DNA of 64,000 bases from Gnomoniopsis sp. IMI 355080 (taxonomy: Eukaryota; Ascomycota; Sordariomycetes; Diaporthales; Gnomoniaceae): NCBI GenBank assembly GCA_027946555.1, contig JAPEVC010000143.1, forward strand, positions 31,907 through 95,906, read 5' to 3'. The notes beneath the pieces are model-generated. The model was given only the letters and a program-made list of their open reading frames with translations, searched no databases and was not told the DNA's origin. The translations under genes and the position numbers were made by a program. This document shows positions 21,666 to 32,040 of the stretch, piece after piece; position 1 is the stretch's first letter; every line of letters starts with the position of its first letter.

Positions 21666-22744
21666 AGTAGGAGGTTACTTCTCAACTTTCTGCATTGTAC
21701 ATGAGGCATCAGTGTTAATTGTGGCCCTTCACGGAAGACGACCTTGCGTATTGAGCAGAGTGGAGTCGCGTCGTGCGCAGGAAAATTCTGTCTTTCCTTT
21801 GGAGAGGGAAAAAATGAGAATAATACCAGGCTCATGCCATATCCATACCAATGTATACCTCACATTCAAAGTGAAGGAAAGCCGCGAGACTACGAGTATG
21901 CAGCGCTGCGAATTTTTAGCACCTAACCTGAGCTTGATATGCAGAGTGTCACCATTCTCTGAGGCGAAGACATTCGGCAGTAGAATGAGCACCTGGTTGC
22001 TTCCGATAAAGATTATGACTTGTATTTTACTCGACCATTCCAACACCGCAAAATCAAACCTTGAGAAACTCGCACTGCCACTATAATCCCCTCAATACTT
22101 ATCGCTGCCATTTTATATACATGAATGAGTGAGAGTAGGCAGGGCTCCGCGATTTCCCCCACGCTAAAATATTCGAGATCATTTGTAACATTTCCACCTT
22201 TTCGTCGTCGAAAATAACATATATTACTTCGCATATTTTGAAACCTCCCCTCTTCAGACCTCCGGGGACAAAAGACAATCAAGACAACATGGTAAAAGAA
22301 AAGTTGAAATATAGGACAAACATATTTTAAATTAGATCTCGACCATATCATATTGCACAACTTGGGATTGCAAGTTCAAAGGCGAAGCTGGAAGTCCGAT
22401 ACCTCACGGGAATAGCTCCACGGAAACAACGTAATGAGGAAAGGGAGGAAGATGGACAAATCAGGTACGACAAACAGTATTTAATCAGAAATCATAAACA
22501 GAAGTGAATTCGTCCCGTACGTGTGTGATCATAGTAAAATGAAGTTGTGACACATATTCTCCATATCCATCTACGTACCTGAACTACCCTACAGTACTCA
22601 GTAGATGCTTGCTAGGCTGGGAACTGGGCTATATACATCGCCAAGGGCTGCCGGCGGCAGCTTGTTGCATTTTGCAAGGTCCAGCTTCAAGCCAATCAAT
22701 CCTACTCCTGACCTTGATGTTTGTTTTCATAGTTCTTGGTGTGT
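21666..22744. other. Intergenic spacer, A/T-rich
   Basis: 1.1 kb between two plus-strand genes. A/T-rich with no family-like ORF. In-frame sequence just before 22745 (from 22609) is open but not conserved-looking and is treated as leader. Confidence 0.5.
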
Positions 22745-23806
22745 ATGGATGGTTCAGCTACGATGCTGACCACTCACACCCACTTCCTCAAGCGCCTACC
22801 CCTATACCTCGAGGAAAAGCCCTACTCCCTGCGCTACACCCCACCCTCGGGCTTCCCCCGGGCCAATATCGAGGTAGAACGGCACGAGATCCAAGTAGAA
22901 GACATCCGCCCGAGCCTTGCCTCCCTCACGCTCGAGAAAGACGGCTGCGAAGTCCTGCGCCTCGAGGAGTCGTCGCGCATGCAATATGCAGATTTCGACA
23001 ACGACGAGACCATCAAGGCCGTCTATCTGCACGAGGTGGCCGAGGCGCTGTGCCGACGCCTGCCAGGGGCGCAGCGCGTGCAGGTCTTTGAGCATACGGT
23101 ACGAAGGCGCCACGCAGCGTTCCCGATCTCGACGGGCGAGGCGTATCGGTGGAATCAGCCCACGTCAATTGCGCATGTGGACACCACGTTGCCGTGGGCA
23201 TTGGATATGGCGCGGAAGTTGAACCCGGGGAACGAGGAGGTGTTGCAGCATCGCATCCAGTGCGTCAAGTATGTTTAGGCTCTTTTGTCAAAGGTCATCC
23301 ATTGGTTACATTGGGCTCTCCATTGACAAGTATTGGTGAGGCAGCATTTGGAAGCCTTTATTAGGCCCTGTTCGAGATTGGCCACTGGCGCTGTGCCACC
23401 CCAGCTCGGTCAGCAGCGAAGTAGACTTGGAGCCTTGCGATCTTGTCTATCCAGACTACGTGGTCGAAAATCGTCAAGTGTACCATTCACAAAGGCTGAA
23501 GTGGATGTACCTGAGGGATCAAGGGCCGGATGAGGCCTGGGTGTTTTCACAGGCTGATAGCATGCCAGGGACAGTCACGAATGGTAGGTTTTCTTTTTCA
23601 ACACTCGTTCACCCTCACTACACGTATGTAGCCAATGAGTAACTAAGCTGAAGATTTGCCATCCAGTCGCCCACACGGCATGTCCGATTTCGGATGCCAC
23701 CACAAAAGCAGACGGCGAGCTGATCATACCGCGAGAGAGTATTGAGGTGCGGGCCTTGGTCCTCTATGGAGGGTTTGCACCAGATGAGTCGATATATATG
23801 TGCTAG
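22745..23806 (+). CDS. CmcJ/NvfI-family oxygenase (AsaB/GedK-like hydroxylase/desaturase)
   Basis: Three exons (22745-23268, 23345-23583, 23667-23806) give 300 residues. The ATG at 22745 (MDGSATMLTTHTHFLKRL) matches the family N-terminus. Conserved blocks include YSLRYTPPSGFPRANIE, RVQVFEHTVRRRH, YRWNQPTSIAHVDTT, LVYPDYVVENRQVYH, DEAWVFSQAD and a closing ESIEVRALVLYGG. The AHVDTT block supplies the likely His/Asp iron ligands of a non-haem iron, 2-oxoglutarate-type enzyme. Family members hydroxylate or desaturate fungal secondary metabolites such as aspergillic acid and geodin-type compounds, or act in cephamycin methoxylation. No PKS, NRPS or terpene enzyme lies nearby, so its substrate is unknown. 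The last exon is short and its middle (HTACPISDATTKADG) differs from the HTSFP-like sequence I expect there. Confidence 0.88.
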
Positions 23807-23877
23807 TTTTGTGTACCTTTGGGCCTCTGCATTTACGCAGAGAAAGGGACCAAACGATTCATCTTAATACACCATGC

Positions 23878-24325
23878 CTAAGCCAAGGGAGCTGTGTTTG
23901 CCTCCTGCTTGGTCGAGTTGTGCACTTCTTGTTCGATGACCCATGCGTCTCTCGCGAAGAAGTTCCCAGCATTGCCGTCAAAGACCATGACCTCGCCTTT
24001 TTTGAAACCGAATATGTTGGCCTGCGATACTGGCTCTCGAGGCGCGGGCCAAACTGCCTGCCAGGGTTGTCGCTTCGCCGTGCGTCCAGTCGTAGGGACG
24101 TCCACGTGAGAGACACGAAGGGATTGATCGAGAGATTCGCTGAAGGCAAGATATCCAGAGTTGGCAGAATCTTGGTTCTGGTGGAAGAGAGACTCTGTCG
24201 CATCAATTAGCGATCATGCCCACAGAAAGAAGAGTCGTACGAAGAGCCGCCGGCTTACCTTGGGAAACGATCTCGTGCGCTTCTGTTCTCTGCGTCTGCC
24301 GCAGCTCCTGGTTCAGAGCGGCCAT
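23878..24325 (-). CDS. Small two-exon gene, function unknown
   Basis: Exon 1 (24325-24259) opens MAALNQELRQTQRTEAHEIV. A GTAAGC donor and an acceptor at 24195 preceded by a CTAAT branch-like site remove 64 bases. Exon 2 (24194-23878) then continues in frame to a stop, giving 127 residues. The signals mesh exactly and the joined protein is of normal composition. It has a possible conserved core around WPAPREPVSQANIFGFKKGE and VMVFDGNAGNFFARDAWVIE. I do not recognise the family. There is no signal peptide or membrane segment. It is convergent with the CmcJ/NvfI-type gene, whose stop is only 71 bases away. Confidence 0.5.
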
Positions 24326-24731
24326 GACGTATGTTAAGCTTGTTTCTAGCGTCCAATTGACAACTATCAAATTGAAAGTAGATGTGATCTCAATGTTTTG
24401 CGTCTTCCAAGCTAAGTCGGGGCCACGATTGCAGAAGTTCAACTGGCAAGGCGTGAAATCGGAGACCACCTGTGCACACTACCTAAGTAGACACCCCGCA
24501 CTCGCAGTGGCGCTGAGCTGCTATGGTCAGACATTTCGCAGGCCGGATGCTGTGGAATGTTGTAAAAGGACTGTGCATTGTGACATTCTCAACGTTGGAA
24601 CAATTTGAAGCCCTCGATGAGCCCTCGATGAAATCGCACGACGTGTCGTTGAAATGAACAAGGACAGGCCATTACGAGAAGATGCATTTCTAGCAGGGAC
24701 AACCCAGCATAGTTATCAGAAGGTCCGTGCG

Positions 24732-26631
24732 TCACTCGTCCATTACCGTGACCTTCCAACCGCGCACCAAATTTCTCTCCAGAGGCACCACAACATGTTC
24801 GAAAATCCACATTCGAAAATCTTCATTGGAAAGGCTGAACGCCTCGGTCTCTTTAGGTGTCCAATTACATTCGAGACAGGTCTTTACCGCTGTGACATAG
24901 TCAGAGGTGTCACCACCTTCAACATAGTCCGCCAGCTCCTCCAACATTCGCTGTGCCGTCAGGAAGTTTGAGCTCTCCCTCTTTTCTCCGAGAACCAGGC
25001 CGTCACTGTCTACTCGATCATCTATGAAGCCAACATCCTCTTGGATCTCAAGCAGAAGAATCCCTAAATCCAGGAGTGGCAGACATGGATGGAGAACGAG
25101 CAGCGAGTCCTCTGGCTGAAGTGGACCTTCTCCCTGAGCCGAGGTTGTAGTCCGGAAATCTGTCGTCAAGTACGGACGTTTGACATCTGTCGTGAGGAAC
25201 GAAATGTCGTCTTTGCTCCACGATTTTCGGATCCAGCAACTTTCGGAGAAATCGAGAAGTGACCGCGCCAGGAGGACTGCCAGATATCGCCGATCCTTGA
25301 GCGAGATACGATCCCGCGCCGTGTTGCAGATTCTATCCCGCGCCGCTTTGCTTCTCTGCAACATCTCACGCAACGTTATACCGTCTCCTCCATGGCTAAA
25401 GTCTTGCTGCGTAGGCTGCGATTGCAGCTGCCAAAGGGAAGCATTGTCGAACATCAGTTCCAACGTGACCCCCTGGCTGCGAGCATCGCGTGCCAGATCG
25501 CCAATTGCCCTGTTGACGGGCTCTTTGCGTGACAGCGATGCAGACGATCGGCGGGGTCTTGATTGGCCATCATTAGCGAAGGTGACTCTCCGTCGGGACG
25601 GTACCCGTGGACCTTGCCTTTGGTCGTCACACGACAGTCAGTCTCTCTCTCTCGGCTATCTTCGGCCTCGTGCACTCACGGTTCAGGATCCAGCACTACA
25701 CAGCCTTCATGCCACCAGCCTCCCGTCGATTGGTCTTTGACGGAAATCAGAATATCGAGGCTGGCTATAGATTCGTCGTCGAAAGTATCGAAGCGTCTCT
25801 TCAAGCACATCTTGGCTCGATGGCGTGATTCGCAGTCGCAGTCCCATTTGCCTTCCATCGCATTATATACCTTGTGGATTAGTGTCCTATGCCTGGGATC
25901 AGGTGGTGGGCCAACATTGTCCAGACCAGCTGCATGTGTGGCATCACTTTCTTTCCATAATCTGAGGATTGCCTTGTCCGTCACCAACCTTTCGAACATT
26001 GTAACGTGATCGTGCAGTTCTTTCCGTGCCCGATGTCGACGGCTTTTTTTAGAGGTGAAGCGGAGCCGCTCGAGAAGAGACTCACTGCGTTGACCAGAAT
26101 TTCTACGGATTGTCTCTAGTTTGGTATATATCGGACGTGATTGATTGTGGGCTGCAGCCTAGTATCTACCGCGATCAGTATCCGCACACCCGGGAAAAGG
26201 CCGACAAAGCTCACCACCAAGTCGGACTTTTCCAGGCCGAATGTTCTTTCGCTAAGAATATCTTCTAGGACCTCACAAATCGCCCTCAGACAGTTCACCA
26301 CCGCCTCTCTTCTGTCGACTGTGCCCAGCCGTCTGTCCAGGGCGTTTTCGACCTGTGGGTTGGTCCAAGCTGGAGTCTGGAGGTGTAGTTCCGCCTCTAA
26401 TAATCTGGACTTCTCATGATCTGACAAGTTGGGTAGTATCGCAACAAATTCTCGCAGACGCGTGTCTAGTAGCACAAGCTCCCAGTGTATTAGGCGATAA
26501 TCGTCCACTGCAAGGTCGTCCCTAGTTCTCTGGCTCATGACTGTTTTGCCTGCTCGATAGACATCTTCCCAGTGTTTTGCGGCTGCCGAAACCAAAGGGA
26601 CCACTGCTAAAACAAGACCAGCTACTTCCAT
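24732..26631 (-). CDS. DUF7580-type fungal protein
   Basis: Three exons (26631-26215, 26158-25680, 25617-24732) join to 593 residues. The start at 26631 gives MEVAGLVLAVVPLVSAAAKH, the hydrophobic helical N-terminus usual in this family; an ATG further upstream only adds atypical sequence. The middle has a basic region (LRFTSKKSRRHRARKE) and RRRVTFAND, like the KVRFA motif of relatives. The C-terminal DUF7580 block shows LKDRRYLAVLLARSLLDF, SWSKDDISFL, a P/L-rich LDLGILLLEI and NEDFRMWIFEHVVVPLE. These proteins are widespread in filamentous fungi. Their role is unsettled, but the N-terminus resembles HeLo-like or STAND-associated helical domains. It is divergent from the NLR gene at 27054 across 422 bp. 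No lesions. Family call strong; any role in incompatibility is inference. Confidence 0.88.
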
Positions 26632-27053
26632 ATTGCAAAATATTGCATTCACAGGAAGAGGGAAGAGCTGTTTCTCATTTGATCCAAACGCTCGTTCTTG
26701 GCGGGCGAGCGCCTCCTTATGGCCTTTCATCCAGCCCACCCCGAGATTCCTCAGCCTTATTCCCACCACCATCACCTAGCAATTTGAGGCTTGTCATGGC
26801 GTCATTTGATGTAAGCTATGCGGACTCGGGCCGCCTAGAAGAACGCCCAACCGTTTGGGCAGCTACAAGGCAGCGATGAGGCACTCCGACCACTTGCATA
26901 GACCCGGGCTCAGCCGAGCAGGTGCTTTCGGCTCACCTACAATCAGACCTGCCACCCAGGGTTTCTACAATGGCAGTCTCTCCAGATCATGTCTCTGACA
27001 TTCCACTTAACGAATGACTGAGCAACTCCTCATTCATCTCGGTCGTTTCCACA
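26632..27053. promoter_or_regulatory. Shared intergenic promoter region of the DUF7580 and NLR genes
   Basis: 422 bp separate two divergent starts, so both promoters must lie here. I found no clear TATA box on either strand, and no coding signal. Co-regulation is suggested by position only. Confidence 0.5.
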
Positions 27054-30000
27054 ATGTCACCAGGCGAAGTTGCGGCCAAAGCAGAGGCGGTCACCCATCT
27101 TTTTGATATCCTGCTCCCTATCGTTCCCTCCCCAGACCAATGTACAGACCCCGCACTGCATGTCAGCATTGAATACGAAGATCAGTATGGCCGCTTCAAC
27201 ATATGGGTTGGTAATCTTGGTGTGTTTGCAAAGGGGCACGCTTCGTTAGACTACCGCCTTCGTGATAGTCCCCAGCAGGTGGATCTCTTGAAAGAAGTGT
27301 TGGATGAATTACAAAGATTACTTCTTCAAGGTTTGTTGGCTATCAATTTCATATTGGCCCCCTTACTTATTCCTCTGGCGAAGATTCGCTTATCCTCTTC
27401 AGAGGTTTGGGACGTCAAGCCGGCCCATCTTAACCCGCGCCCAATCGAGAGTCTCGCCAGATTCAAGGCTTCCACTGTTGTGTTTGGCTGACCCGAGCTT
27501 CATGATAGCTTTGAAAGATGCCGGAGTTACGAACAGCGATCCTCAACTTTCGGTTGTTCCCCATCTCATTGAGGAAGGCTTCAATGATGCGGCATACTCC
27601 ACTGGGTCGCAAACGGTTTCCTGGCAGAGTTCAGTGGCGTACAGCGAAATGACGATGGAATCAGAAATACTCACCCCATCTCAGCGACGTATCCGGGGAA
27701 TAGAGGAAGCTGTTGACTATCTTTTTCGGCTGGCAACGGCCATACGAAGACCTTCAATGTTCTCGCAAAATGCCAAGGCATATAAGGTTCCACTTGTTGA
27801 TGAGGCAGGACTTGATCGTGAGCAGGAGTTTCTCAAATTTGCAGCCACAATCATCGGGCACCGCTTTCCGCAAGCAACAACAGAAATTCGAGACCGCTTA
27901 GCCCGTTGTGTCGTGACACGCCGCAAACGCTTCCTCTACCGTCGTCGACATCAACAGAAACTTAGCTACCGGCCCAAAGCAGACCTTGCGAAGAGTGGAA
28001 ATAAGAACGACAACGAGGCGCGGACTGTCAAAGTCTTTCCTGATCGTTCTCGTGCTGCAGATAGCACATCCGTGCCTACGAATCGCCGAAGACCGGCCAT
28101 TCCTACTTCTCAGACATCGGCTTCGGCGTTTTCCGCGGCCGGATTTCAAACCCCCGCTGTACAAACTGCATTTTCACAAGTTACCCGCACAGTCGCGCCG
28201 CCTTCGGAATATGTCAGCTCTCTGGAAATACCGCGCCCCCCAAAGGCTCTGCCAGGGAGCAAGGAGGCTGAGTGTCACTATTGCTGCCTCATGATACCAA
28301 TCACGGATCTGACTCAAAAGGAGTGGAGGTTGGTGCTTCTGAAGGAGGTGGTAATAAAACTATGACTTCACTGATGGCTGACAAGCCGGCAGCAAACACT
28401 TCTTGCAGGATTTGGAACCCTATGTCTGCACCGCTGAGACTTGCACGGAAGGCGAGCGTCTGTTCGACAGCAAGCGAGGCTGGACATCCCACATGCAGGA
28501 CGCTCATTGTCGGCAATGGCGGTGTGTAGCTCCCGGACATCGCCCTCAGATATTCCAATCCCAAGACGTCTTTGATGAGCACATGCGTGAAGTACACGCT
28601 GGTGCTTTCCAAGAGAGCCATTTACCACTGCTCAGAAAACGGGCCGAAGGACCTGCTCCCATATTTCAGTCCTGTCCACTTTGTGGATTGAGCTCCGATC
28701 AAGTGTCTGAAGATCTGGCAAGGTCTTCTGGGCGAGGCTCCACACCCTCATCAAGCATCGAGAGAGTCTCGAAAGAGCTGACCAAACACGTTGCATTGCA
28801 TTTGCAACAGCTGGCAATGCACTCCCTACCCGGGGATGACCCAGGTGGCGAAGCTATGGAAAGCGAACCAAGTGCTTCAGTGAAAGCTACAGAGCAAGAA
28901 GATCAAGATCTGCCACCCCTCTCATTTGACTCGGATTCAGATGTTGATGTGCCAACATCGAAAGCATACCGGCAACGGTCTACTTCTGAGGTTGGGAGTC
29001 CGATGGATGTGGAATCGTCCGTACTCGAGGAATGGAGTTTCCTCGAACGAAGTACGTATTATGGACATGACCGAGACGCTGTTCTTCAACCATTCTTGCG
29101 CAAAGCATACATTGGGAACTCTGCGTACATTTCTAACTGCGATGGCCCATCACTGCCATGTTACTTTATTCCCTACCGTCGGAATAAGAACTTCTTCGGG
29201 CGGGACATAGCACTCTCCAAGGTCCGAGAAGCACTTTCTCCAAGCCAAAATTCCGCATACCCAGACCCTATGATGAACCCTCGAACCTTTGCTCTGTACG
29301 GTCCCGGTGGAATGGGAAAGACGCAAGTTGCATGCGAGTTCGTCTATCGCCACCGCGATGAATTCGATGTTATCCTTTGGGTACACGCAGAAAACGAACC
29401 TTGGCTTTTGGAAGACTTCAACAAGATCGCCCTCACGCTAGGACTGGTCGAGAAAGACTCATCTGATGCTAGAGACTATGGCTACACGCGAGAGGTCGTG
29501 AAGCGTTGGCTCTCGAATCCCCGCAAGCAGCTTCAAGACGAAAATTCGGAGTTGGCTAATTGGCTACTTGTGTATGACAACGTCGAGAACCCAAAGCTGA
29601 TCAATAACTTCTGGCCATACGACGGCCCGGGCTCGGTCTTAGTCACCAGCCGCAGTCCGTTCTCGTGGGCCATATCCTGGCCACTTATTCCTTTCCATAC
29701 TGAAGAAGCGAGAGCATTTTTGTTAAATCTCACAGGAAGGAGTGAGATAAAAGATCATGAAGCCATCGCCATCAGCGAAAAGCTGGGTGGCTTGCCACTC
29801 GCTCTGTCAGTCCCTCTTTGTTGACTTGTAACTTGAAGCCTTCGTTAGACTGCTAACCACTTAATCTTAGAACGCAGATGGCAGGTTTCATCAAGCATCG
29901 AAACATGGACTTCTCTGATTTCATTATTGCGTACGGCAAGGGTGAGAAGAGACAGGAGATGCTGGACGCCGTGACAGACCCCGAGTTGAGACCGTCTTGG

Positions 30001-31647
30001 TACTCGCACAATCTCGTGTCCGCGTTTGCTCTGGATCACCTGACGCCTGGAGCAGCAAGTCTTCTCAACGTTTTCTCCATGCTCGATCCCGAGGGAATTC
30101 CAGATGATTTGGTCACCACAAACCTCGGCCATGTTGCGCTTCCAGGATTTCCTCAATCGGAGGATGAATACAGGACCGCTCGAGATGAGCTTCTTGGATC
30201 TTCTCTGGTCACCAGAAACCGCATGAATCGGAAATTCTTCGTCCATAGGATCGTGCAAGATGTTGCGAGAATTCGACTCAGTAGAAGCGATTACAGGGCC
30301 GTATTTCTTGCTTGTATGAACATGGTGTCGAAAATGTGGCCATATGAAGTGTTCCCGTCATGGCGACATGGAGTCGAACGCTGGAGTACCTGCGAAGGGC
30401 TCTTTCCCCAGATCTCTCGGCTACTAGAGATGACATCGGTTGCCGTGCCGTCAAGAGGACTTGAATTTGCAGAAGACTTCCTGGTCATTCGCTTGCTCAC
30501 AGATGCCGGGTGGTATCGTCATGAAAGAGGACAATCCTCTGAATCTATCGTGTTTAACGACACAGCGCAGGGGCTCTGTGAGCACTGGCAACGAGAACTC
30601 GGCGGTAGTGGCTCTTCCCAAGAGGCCGAAGAGGGTCAAGCAAGGCTATACTTGCTCCGTGATACGGTCGCAGAAATCGTCCACAATAAGGGGTGTATCA
30701 GCACCGAGATCAACGCCCCGGAATCGGCCTTTGCACAACTCAAGATATTCAACGACATGATGAAGCACGACTTTGACACTCATCCTGGCCGAGAAAAGGT
30801 TGACATGCGTCTCGCGATCTCATGGAATGAGCTAGGCAACGCCCATATGCTCAAGCAAGAATGGGAACAGGGCGAAAAATGCTTCCTCACGTCTATTGAG
30901 AGTATGAAACTGCTGACGAATTTCCAGGCGACCGATCTCTGTCTGCCATTAGTGAATCTTGGCCTGTCGTATTGGCTGCAGTTCAAAGTACGTGAAGCAA
31001 AGGAAGTCTTGGACCGAGGGTTGTGCATTCGCAGGGAAACGCTCGGCGACAGTGATCTAGGCTCATTCGTCCGCGGCCGATACCTCCACGCCCTGGGCAA
31101 CGTCATGTCCACTGACGGAGACCAAGACCAGAGTCTGTCCTATCACCGCGAGGCACTACAGCACTATAAGGCGACATTGGGGAATAATCACCACCGCACA
31201 ACGGACTTGTACGTCAAAGTGGCTGAGCACTCGATCCGGTTGAAGCAGGAGGAGACTGCTTTGTGAGTGGATCACCTGGTCGCATAGACGTCCTTTACTC
31301 TCGTCTTCCCACACTTTCTCAATTCAAACCGGTACGACTACCAAGTGAAAACTGACACTAACCATTTGTCTCTCTGTAGAGCTCTCCTCGACCATGCCCT
31401 CAGCGTATATAGCAACGGGAACATGTATGCGCCTGAAAAGGCACGGGCGACGTTCTTGCGCAGCCGCGTGTATCGCCGAATGAAGGAGGCAGATAAGGCC
31501 AAGGCCGATGCTGACGATGCTGCGAGGCAATATTCTGAGATTACGGGACGCGAGGCTGGTGGTACTGATGACGAAGATGAGGAGACGCTGGGTCGGGGCC
31601 TCAAGCAGGACGACTTTGATTCGTTGATTGCATTCTGGTCGAGGTGA
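27054..31647 (+). CDS. NLR-like protein: C2H2-containing fungal N-terminus, NB-ARC, TPR
   Basis: Five exons (27054-27330, 27461-28328, 28393-29805, 29871-31262, 31380-31647) give 1405 residues. The N-terminus has FNIWVGNLGVFAKGHASLDYRL, a block typical of fungal proteins with degenerate zinc fingers. Cys/His fingers follow (CHYC near 361, YVCTAETC to HMQDAH near 390-417, WRCVAPGH to HMREVH near 420-446, CPLC to HVALHLQQLAMH near 470-520). The NB-ARC ATPase starts near 655, with Walker A GPGGMGKTQ near 685, Walker B LLVYDN near 772, VLVTSRSP and GGLPLAL. TPR-like repeats fill the C-terminus (LAISWNELGNAHML, ALGNVMSTDGDQDQSLSYHR, ALLDHALSVY). Zinc fingers and NB-ARC share one exon, so the fusion is real. 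Such STAND proteins act as switch-like sensors in fungal non-self recognition; the ligand is unknown. The first intron (130 bp, donor GTTTGT) is the least certain junction. Confidence 0.9.
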
Positions 31648-32040
31648 GGGAGGGCCCTCAAGGACAGTCCAGGATTTTGGTACCTGATCAGGTTATGGAA
31701 GATGTAAGGCATTTTCTGAAGTTCCTGCTGTTGCAGAGAGCTGGATTTTCCCTAGGAACGTATCTGGGCGTCGACTTATAGTGCAGGTCCAGAAACCTTG
31801 CATCTTCGTACCAGCGTATTAAACACCAGGTCGTTCGGCGCACATGCGAAGCTGGTCCACCATTTACATCCTTTGAAATGCTTTGAACCAAGATATATGT
31901 GGGGTCCCTGGCCTTAACTATCCACCCGGGTAGTAGAGAGACTGTCTACACATCCAATGGGAAACGTGCTGAATAATCTCTATGAATGACTATATTCGTC
32001 TGTGACCCATCGCTCTATTCAGTCAATGGAGACTCATCCA
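31648..32040. other. Convergent 3' spacer
   Basis: 393 bp between the NLR stop and the stop of the minus-strand FAD dehydrogenase. No coding signal seen; it should hold both terminators. Confidence 0.5.

Noticed and set aside
22609..23091. 160-codon ORF starting in a hydrophobic stretch
   Set aside because: It overlaps the CmcJ/NvfI-type gene in another frame and turns Arg/Pro-rich where that gene is conserved.
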